From NCBI GenBank assembly GCA_016932895.1, contig JAFGCA010000657.1:1-21471 (forward strand): a DNA stretch of 21,471 bases, written 5' to 3'. A program made the position numbers and the translations under genes. Origin of the DNA: Sedimentisphaerales bacterium. GTDB lineage: Bacteria > Planctomycetota > Phycisphaerae > Sedimentisphaerales > SG8-4. Below are positions 17,366 through 21,471 of this stretch, piece by piece; position 1 is the first letter of the stretch, and each line of letters starts with the position of its first letter. Under the pieces are notes generated by a model. That model was not told the origin of the DNA, made no database searches, and saw only the letters and a program-made list of their open reading frames with translations.

Positions 17366-18165
17366 GATGTCTTGATTCGCACTTTGATCTTGAAGGCGCC
17401 GGGCACCGGTTCTTCGGAGACGACGAAGAGATAGCCGCCGCCGCAGCCTGAGTACATCGCGCCGGCGTACTTGGACTGGTAGAATTGCAGCAAGGTCACG
17501 AGGTCCAGCTTCAGCGTCGGGTGGCGAACGGTGCCGGGCAAAATGGCCTCCCAGCAACGCATGCACTCGTCCATCGAGGCGCCGAGGGCCTTGACGTCGC
17601 GGCGGACGATGGCGTCGTAACAGTCCTTGCCCGACTGGCCGAGGCGGCCGATCCATTCGGGATCGAGGTTCTTGATCTCCAGCGGGTTGTAGCCGTCCGG
17701 ACGCGGGGCGACCGGGACGACGTGGAGCACGTCGGCGAGCCAGGCGGCGACTTTGGGGTCGTTGCTGGACTCGATGTGCTCGGGGAAATAGCCGCCGTCG
17801 ACGTCGAAGTTGTAGTCGAGGCGGCAGACGCCCGGGTAGATCAGGCCGATCATGTCCTGCGAACCCGAGGGCTCGGCCAGGCCTTCGTTCTCGGCCTTAT
17901 ACAGTTCGCGGACGAGGTCGTCCGGGTCGCGGTCGGGCAGGACGCCGCCCCAGAGCTCCAGGGCGATCTGGCGCGTGCTGCCGCAGATGCCCGAGCGGTC
18001 CATCCAGCGGAATTCCGGCTCGACCGCCACGACCACCATCGAGCCGGGCGGCACCGGGTTGTGTTCTGAGACGAACGGTTGGTCGATCCAGCCTCCCGCC
18101 AGCGCGACGCGGTATTGCAGTTTGCCGACGACATCGGTGATTTGCACATTGTCCGATGAGCCCAT
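17362..18165 (-). CDS. GHMP-family sugar kinase-like protein
   Basis: The 267-aa protein fits the GHMP kinase superfamily (galactokinase, heptose-7-phosphate kinase HddA, fucokinase). The sugar-binding opening YRVALAGGWIDQP (residues 18-30) matches the RxxxAGGxxD pattern. The region GSQDMIGLIYPG resembles the GxQDxxAxxxGG motif of HddA-like kinases. YSGCGGGYLFVV near the C-terminus is the third GHMP motif. The phosphate-binding loop is unusual: SGICGSTRQIA replaces the common PxxxGLGSSAA pattern, so activity is likely but not certain. The start at 18165 has GGGAGG 5 nt upstream; a longer frame from 18213 has no better support. It lies 44 nt after the epimerase and overlaps the nucleotidyltransferase by 4 nt. 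A kinase followed by a nucleotidyltransferase suggests sugar to sugar phosphate to NDP-sugar. Confidence 0.82.
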   Translation of the reverse strand: MGSSDNVQITDVVGKLQYRVALAGGWIDQPFVSEHNPVPPGSMVVVAVEPEFRWMDRSGICGSTRQIALELWGGVLPDRDPDDLVRELYKAENEGLAEPSGSQDMIGLIYPGVCRLDYNFDVDGGYFPEHIESSNDPKVAAWLADVLHVVPVAPRPDGYNPLEIKNLDPEWIGRLGQSGKDCYDAIVRRDVKALGASMDECMRCWEAILPGTVRHPTLKLDLVTLLQFYQSKYAGAMYSGCGGGYLFVVSEEPVPGAFKIKVRIKTS

Positions 18166-18209
18166 CTTTGCCTCCCGGGGCCGCCTCGTTTGTGCCGACA
18201 AGAGAAACG

Positions 18210-19253
18210 TCAACTGACGGTTGGCTTGCCCGCTTTGCGGTCGTTGTACTGCTGCTCGATCCAGGCGTAGGTCTTCGTGAGGCCTTCTTCCAGCGGCGTG
18301 CTGGGGACCCAGCCGAGGACCTGCTCGATGAAGGTGTTGTCGCTGTTGCGGCCGGCGACGCCCTTTGGGGCATCCAGGTCGTACGTGCGCTTCAGCGTGA
18401 TGCCGCCGATCTTCTCGGCCAGCGAGACGAGGTCGTTGATGGAGATGAGGTGGCTCGACCCGAGGTTGATCGGCGTGGCGATCAGCTCGTCGCAGTGCAT
18501 GATCATGTCGATGCCCTGGACGCAGTCGTCGATGTACATGAAGCTACGCGTTTGGTGGCCGTCGCCCCAGATCACGATTTCGTCGGCACCGGTATCCTTG
18601 GCCTCGATCACCTTACGGCAAATCGCCGCCGGCGCCTTCTCCCGCCCCCCATCCCACGTGCCGGGCACTCCATAGACATTGTGGAAGCGGGCGATGGCTG
18701 TTTTCATTTGGCGTTCGGCCCAGTATTCCTGACAAAACATTTCCGACATGAGCTTCTCCCATCCGTAGCCGCGCTCGGCCATGGCGGGGTAGGCGTCGGA
18801 CTCCTTCAGGGCCCGGCAGTCGGGATCCTTCTGCAACTCGACGTTATACGCGCACGCCGAGGACGAGAAGAAATACCGCTGAGCCCCCGCCCGATACGCC
18901 GACTCGATCATGTGCGTATTGATCAGAATACTCCGCAAGCACTCGATCCGGAACCGCTCGATGAACCCCATCCCCCCCATATCGGCCGCCAGATTATACA
19001 CCTCCACCGCATCCTCGCAGGCCCGCCTGCAGTTGTCCTCATACTTCAGGTCCATGCACAGGCACTCCACGCCTTCCGTCCGCTGATACCACTGCGGCAG
19101 CGGCTTCTTATCGATCGCCCGGATGCGCGTAAACCCCTGCTCGTGAAAATACCGCACCAAGGCCCCGGCGATAAATCCGCCCGCCCCGGCCACCACAATC
19201 TGATCGTCCTTCTTCAACGTCGACGCCGCCGTTGCATTCTCTTTCGCTGCCAT
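18210..19253 (-). CDS. GDP-mannose 3,5-epimerase (plant GME-like)
   Basis: This 347-aa protein is an extended short-chain dehydrogenase/epimerase closely resembling plant GDP-mannose 3,5-epimerase, which converts GDP-D-mannose to GDP-L-galactose and GDP-L-gulose. Visible features are the NAD-binding GAGGFIAG (23-30), SSSACAYN with C134, Y163 and K167 of YGWEK, and GGREKAPAA with E205/K206. C134, Y163, K167 and K206 correspond to C145, Y174, K178 and K217 of the Arabidopsis enzyme with a constant offset of 11, from memory of that protein. NLAADMGGMGFI, IWGDGHQTRSF and GVAGRNSDN are also typical. The start at 19253 has an AAAGGA site. It is the first gene of the sugar-nucleotide operon, and conserved module copy 2 lies 44 nt upstream. 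Related heptose or mannose nucleotide epimerases are the main alternative. Confidence 0.9.
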   Translation of the reverse strand: MAAKENATAASTLKKDDQIVVAGAGGFIAGALVRYFHEQGFTRIRAIDKKPLPQWYQRTEGVECLCMDLKYEDNCRRACEDAVEVYNLAADMGGMGFIERFRIECLRSILINTHMIESAYRAGAQRYFFSSSACAYNVELQKDPDCRALKESDAYPAMAERGYGWEKLMSEMFCQEYWAERQMKTAIARFHNVYGVPGTWDGGREKAPAAICRKVIEAKDTGADEIVIWGDGHQTRSFMYIDDCVQGIDMIMHCDELIATPINLGSSHLISINDLVSLAEKIGGITLKRTYDLDAPKGVAGRNSDNTFIEQVLGWVPSTPLEEGLTKTYAWIEQQYNDRKAGKPTVS

Positions 19254-19297
19254 GTCGTTCCTTTCCAGACTCTTCCCGACCCCGCCTGATGTCGCAG

Positions 19298-19408
19298 GGC
19301 CATACCTGCCTGTTATTGACTCTATCCTCCCGTCCGTTTGCGAGTATAATGGTTCTCGTAGAATGTCCTATGACAATTGTTGCCCAATACATGACGATTC
19401 TTGACCTT
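19298..19408 (+). promoter_or_regulatory. Conserved intergenic module, copy 2 (before the sugar-nucleotide operon)
   Basis: It has the same ordered blocks as copy 1, in the same orientation: ACCTGCCTGTTATTGACTC, GAGTATAATGG, CAATTGTTGCCCAA, CATGACGATTCTTGACCTT. TATAAT is perfect here, but the upstream TTGACT is 23 nt away, too far for a normal sigma-70 pair. Block A/B contains a broken inverted repeat, TTATtgACTC and GAGTATAA. It ends 44 nt before the epimerase ATG at 19253, which is on the minus strand. Confidence 0.68.
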
Positions 19409-19547
19409 CTCCCGCCCCGACGGCGCCGGCGATCCCTTCTGCCATTCTACCTATCTACTCTTCACACCCCTCCCCAACCATGCGAGGAATCGAATAATCA
19501 ATCCCCGGGGGACACGCACTCACGCGGGATCTATACGGATTCAACTC

Positions 19548-19598
19548 TGTCATTCCCGCGCAGAGCCTGCTCTCGACCCGATCCGGGGCGGGAATCCA
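19548..19598. repeat. TTCCCGCG-type palindromic intergenic repeat, second copy
   Basis: Arms ATTCCCGC (19552-19559) and GCGGGAAT (19588-19595) are separated by 28 nt and flanked by TGTC on the left and CCA on the right. The same outer sequence, in the opposite orientation, occurs at 16447-16472 with a much shorter loop. It belongs to a widespread class of bacterial intergenic palindromes. Confidence 0.55.
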
Positions 19599-19690
19599 AA
19601 CGCCTGACCGGAAACGACGCCAAAACATGAATCGCAACCCCAGATGCCACAGATGAACCCAGCGTGGCCTTCGGCCGCAACCAAACGTGT

Positions 19691-19721
19691 ACGCGCGCAA
19701 AGACGCTGAGACGCAGAGAAC
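19691..19721. repeat. CGCAGAG-type dispersed repeat
   Basis: The stretch GCAAAGACGCTGAGACGCAG resembles the units at 10590-10727 and the reverse-oriented CTCTGTG stretch at 20137-20173. It lies in the gene-free region before the zinc-ribbon gene. No function is assigned. Confidence 0.5.
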
Positions 19722-19892
19722 ACCGGGGCCGCAACATCCTTTGAAACCCGGCGCCTCCGCGCGACATCTAATGCTCTGTGCTGCCCTAACATGCGTCACC
19801 ATTCCCAGATTGTCTGGAAAGAACTTCCCATTGTTGCGAGTTAGTAGTACGGATAAACGAGATACTCAGTAGCATATTTTGCTGTATTTTTG

Positions 19893-19921
19893 TTGCCAAG
19901 AGCACATTGTGGGAGTACCAT
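19893..19921 (+). promoter_or_regulatory. Possible sigma-70 promoter for the zinc-ribbon gene
   Basis: TTGCCA (19893-19898; 5 of 6 match to TTGACA) and TACCAT (19916-19921; 4 of 6 match to TATAAT) are separated by 17 nt. They lie in an AT-rich stretch, about 76 nt before the ATG at 19998. Spacing is ideal but the -10 match is moderate, so this is only a candidate. Confidence 0.3.
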
Positions 19922-19997
19922 ATCTGATGTTCTAAGTAAAGTCAAGCAATGTCTCGTCATGAACTCGGCCAGGAGAAGACAATAGGAGATACACACT

Positions 19998-20126
19998 ATG
20001 GCAAGTGATTCGCCAAACGAATGCGCTGCTATGTTTGACCATTGCCCTGACTGCGGAGCAGGAGGAATAATCCCTGACAAATACGGAAAATGCACTAACT
20101 GTGGTTATACCCTGAGGCTTTGGTGA
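19998..20126 (+). CDS. Small zinc-ribbon protein (42 aa)
   Basis: The ORF starts with an AGGAG site 9 nt upstream and encodes 42 residues with two CxxC knuckles, CPDC (residues 16-19) and CTNC (32-35), spaced 12 residues apart. This is a classic zinc-ribbon layout. The rest is GGIIPDKYGK between the knuckles and GYTLRLW at the end. A zinc ribbon of this size usually binds nucleic acid or a protein partner; nothing more specific can be said. The gene lies in a locally AT-richer stretch, unlike its GC-rich neighbours, which may mean a different origin. It is short, but the ribosome-binding site together with two metal knuckles makes it likely to be real. Confidence 0.7.
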   Translation: MASDSPNECAAMFDHCPDCGAGGIIPDKYGKCTNCGYTLRLW

Positions 20127-20136
20127 TTGACGATTT

Positions 20137-20173
20137 CTCTCTCTGTGTGCTCCGTGCCTCTGTGGTGCAAAGG
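20137..20173. repeat. CTCTGTG-type dispersed repeat next to module copy 3
   Basis: CTCTGTGTGCTCCGTGCCTC followed by TGTGGTGCAAAGG is the reverse-strand form of the CGCAGAG-type repeats at 10590-10727 and 19691-19721. It directly abuts conserved module copy 3. No function is assigned. Confidence 0.5.
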
Positions 20174-20268
20174 CCGTACCTGTCGGTTATTGACTCGACC
20201 GACGCCCGCCTTGGCGCGTATAATGGTAGTTGAAACGCGTCGCCCAATGCATGACGATTATTGACCTT
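20172..20268 (+). promoter_or_regulatory. Conserved intergenic module, copy 3 (directly before the AraC gene)
   Basis: Blocks A (ACCTGTCGGTTATTGACTC), B (GCGTATAATGG) and D (CATGACGATTATTGACCTT) are present. Block C is reduced to CGCCCAATG, and the spacing from B to D is 14 nt shorter than in copies 1 and 2. TTATTGAC occurs twice as a direct repeat, in blocks A and D. It ends 8 nt before the AraC ATG. The orientation relative to the gene is opposite to copies 1 and 2. TATAAT at 20219-20224 could serve as a -10 box for the regulator. Confidence 0.65.
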
Positions 20269-20276
20269 TTGCAGCC

Positions 20277-21155
20277 ATGACGAAAACGCGGACAAGCTCG
20301 GCCGGCGTGCCGGAATTCTTCTCGGACCAGGTGCTGGAGGCCCACCGCTTCTACCTGGACACCTACCCGCGCTCGCGCCAGCCGCTGGCGGTCGTCTGCG
20401 GCGGCTGCGAGCACTGCCAGCGGGACTACCGCATCAACCGCCCGGACTTCCCCTTCTACAGCGTCGAGTTCGTCGCCCGCGGCAAAGGCACGCTCAACCT
20501 CGCCGGCCAAAGGCACGCGCTGTCGCCGGGCAAGGTCTTCGCCTACGGGCCCGGCGTCTCCCACGTCATCACCACCGACCCCGACGACCGCCTCGTGAAG
20601 TACTTCGTGGACTTCACCGGCCCCAACGCCAGCAAAATCCTGCGCAAGTACGGCCCGGCCCCCGGACAGGCCGTACAGGTCACCTCCCCCGACGTGATCC
20701 TCCGCATCTTCGACGACCTCATCAAAAACGGGGAGACCGACAGCCGCTACTCCCCGCTGCTCTGCGCGACCATCGTGCAGCAACTGATCCTCAAGATCGC
20801 CGAGACCGCCGTCCTCGAAGAGGTCCACACCTCCGCCGCCTTCTCCACCTATCAGAAGTGCCGCGAGTTCATTCGCAACAACTGCCTGGCCCTGCGGAAC
20901 CTCGAAGACGTCGCCGAGCAATGCCACATCGACACCTCATACCTGTGCCGCCTCTTCAAGCGGTTCGACAACCAGAGCCCCTACCAGTACCTCATGCGAC
21001 TGAAAATGAACGCCGCCGCCCAGCGCCTCCACGCACCCGACGCCCTCGTCAAAAAGGTCGCCTACGAGCTCGGCTACGCCGACCCCTTCCACTTCTCCCG
21101 AGCCTTCAAAAAAGTCTTCGGCGTCTCCCCCGAAACCTTCAAATCCCTCCGCTAA
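20277..21155 (+). CDS. AraC/XylS-family transcriptional regulator
   Basis: This is a 292-aa DNA-binding regulator. The N-terminal half (about 15-150) is a cupin-like ligand-sensing domain with FYSVEFVARGKGTLNLAGQ and LSPGKVFAYGPGVSHVI. The C-terminal half (about 185-292) holds the two AraC helix-turn-helix motifs: LEDVAEQCHIDTSYLCRLFK, then VKKVAYELGYADPFHFSRAF, closing with the FGVSPETFK family signature. Such proteins sense a sugar or oligosaccharide and activate catabolic operons. No clear ribosome-binding site precedes the ATG at 20277; conserved module copy 3 ends only 8 nt upstream, so a slightly downstream start or leaderless-type initiation is possible. Because the same module stands before the degradation and sugar-nucleotide operons, it is a candidate regulator of both. 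Target sites are not proven. Confidence 0.95.
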   Translation: MTKTRTSSAGVPEFFSDQVLEAHRFYLDTYPRSRQPLAVVCGGCEHCQRDYRINRPDFPFYSVEFVARGKGTLNLAGQRHALSPGKVFAYGPGVSHVITTDPDDRLVKYFVDFTGPNASKILRKYGPAPGQAVQVTSPDVILRIFDDLIKNGETDSRYSPLLCATIVQQLILKIAETAVLEEVHTSAAFSTYQKCREFIRNNCLALRNLEDVAEQCHIDTSYLCRLFKRFDNQSPYQYLMRLKMNAAAQRLHAPDALVKKVAYELGYADPFHFSRAFKKVFGVSPETFKSLR

Positions 21156-21281
21156 ACCACCGCCACCAGCCCTCTCCACGCACCCGTAGGGTACGGCTTT
21201 CCCCACCAGCCCCCTCGAAACAATACCTGCGCACAACCGGGCGACCGCCTGCAATCATCGCTCCACACACCGCCTGCGCTG
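21156..21281. other. Convergent intergenic gap
   Basis: This 126-bp stretch lies between the AraC stop and the stop of the minus-strand membrane-protein fragment. It is C-rich; no strong terminator hairpin with a T-tract was seen. Confidence 0.45.
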
Positions 21282-21471
21282 TCATCGTCGCGCCGCGGCC
21301 AATCCTGGTCGGCTGACCATGCCTTTCACCTGCAAATCGCCATCGGGCTCCGCCACAGCGGTGGGACGCAGCCATTGCTTCGATTGCAGGAAGATCGTGC
21401 CGGCGTAGGCGGCGGCGCTGACCAGCGTAATCACAATCGCGCGAATCAGCGTGAGGTAGCTGATCTTGCCC
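21282..21471 (-). CDS. C-terminal fragment of a membrane protein (runs off the window)
   Basis: The last 62 codons of a minus-strand gene enter from the right edge, ending in TGA at 21282-21284. The fragment has a clear transmembrane segment (YLTLIRAIVITLVSAAAYAG), then a polar tail (KQWLRPTAVAEPDGDLQVKG) of about 30 residues. Codon positions look coding, with G/C preferred at third positions, and the frame stays open to the edge. The protein family cannot be recognised from this piece. It is convergent with the AraC gene, so it is not part of that transcription unit. Confidence 0.6.
   Translation of the reverse strand, partial: GKISYLTLIRAIVITLVSAAAYAGTIFLQSKQWLRPTAVAEPDGDLQVKGMVSRPGLAAARR

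Larger units (their letters stand above)
19254..19997. other. Intergenic region with conserved module, repeats and an AT-richer end
   Basis: No convincing gene lies in this 744-bp stretch. In order it holds conserved module copy 2 (19298-19408), a TTCCCGCG-type inverted repeat (19548-19598), and a CGCAGAG-type repeat (19691-19721). From about 19800 it becomes visibly more AT-rich, which continues into the zinc-ribbon gene. A possible promoter for that gene is at 19893-19921. Confidence 0.6.

Noticed and set aside
18156..19289. 377-codon plus-strand open frame
   Set aside because: It is the antisense of the GME-type epimerase, which has strong active-site motifs.
8401..19380. A normal sigma-70 promoter inside the conserved modules
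   Set aside because: TTGACT and TATAAT are 23-24 nt apart in all copies, not 16-18 nt, and no better -35 box was found on either strand.

Overview
The window looks like a chromosomal segment from a GC-rich, polysaccharide-degrading planctomycete, most likely of the Phycisphaerae/Sedimentisphaerales type. This is an inference from gene content. The clues are a Tat-exported sulfatase, a tandem GH29 fucosidase, secreted beta-helix and FG-GAP proteins, and a giant secreted mosaic protein with LamG, InlB-type repeats and the double EF-hand, dockerin-like module common in that group. No rRNA, tRNA, CRISPR array or insertion sequence was seen.

Region 1 (1-8325, all minus strand) reads as one secreted polysaccharide-degradation operon. 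In transcription order it holds: a 98-aa secreted ORF that looks like an internally deleted GH29 remnant; a sulfatase; a right-handed beta-helix protein with a C-terminal carbohydrate-binding-like domain; a 1132-aa protein with two GH29 domains; and the start of an FG-GAP/VCBS protein that runs off the left edge. A sulfated fucan, or another alpha-L-fucoside or L-galactoside polymer, is a reasonable substrate guess.

Region 2 (8875-10301, plus strand) is a translationally coupled pair: an unrecognised 201-aa protein and a ComEC-like metallo-beta-lactamase-fold hydrolase. Region 3 (10302-11108) is gene-free and holds dispersed repeats. Region 4 (11109-16388, plus strand) is a single 1758-aa secreted mosaic protein. 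A palindromic repeat separates it from the convergent Region 5.

Region 5 (16535-19253, minus strand) is a sugar-nucleotide operon: a GDP-mannose 3,5-epimerase of the plant GME type, a GHMP-family kinase, and a tandem cytidylyltransferase-fold protein whose first domain has lost its catalytic motif. Region 6 (19254-20276) is mostly non-coding, with an AT-richer patch carrying a 42-aa zinc-ribbon gene. Region 7 holds an AraC-family regulator (20277-21155, plus strand) and the C-terminus of a membrane protein (21282-21471, minus strand).

The most notable non-gene signal is a roughly 100-bp conserved module present three times: before the degradation operon (8387-8498), before the sugar-nucleotide operon (19298-19408), and directly before the AraC gene (20172-20268). 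It could tie degradation, sugar-nucleotide synthesis and the regulator into one regulon, or it could be a small dispersed repeat. The sequence alone does not decide between these.
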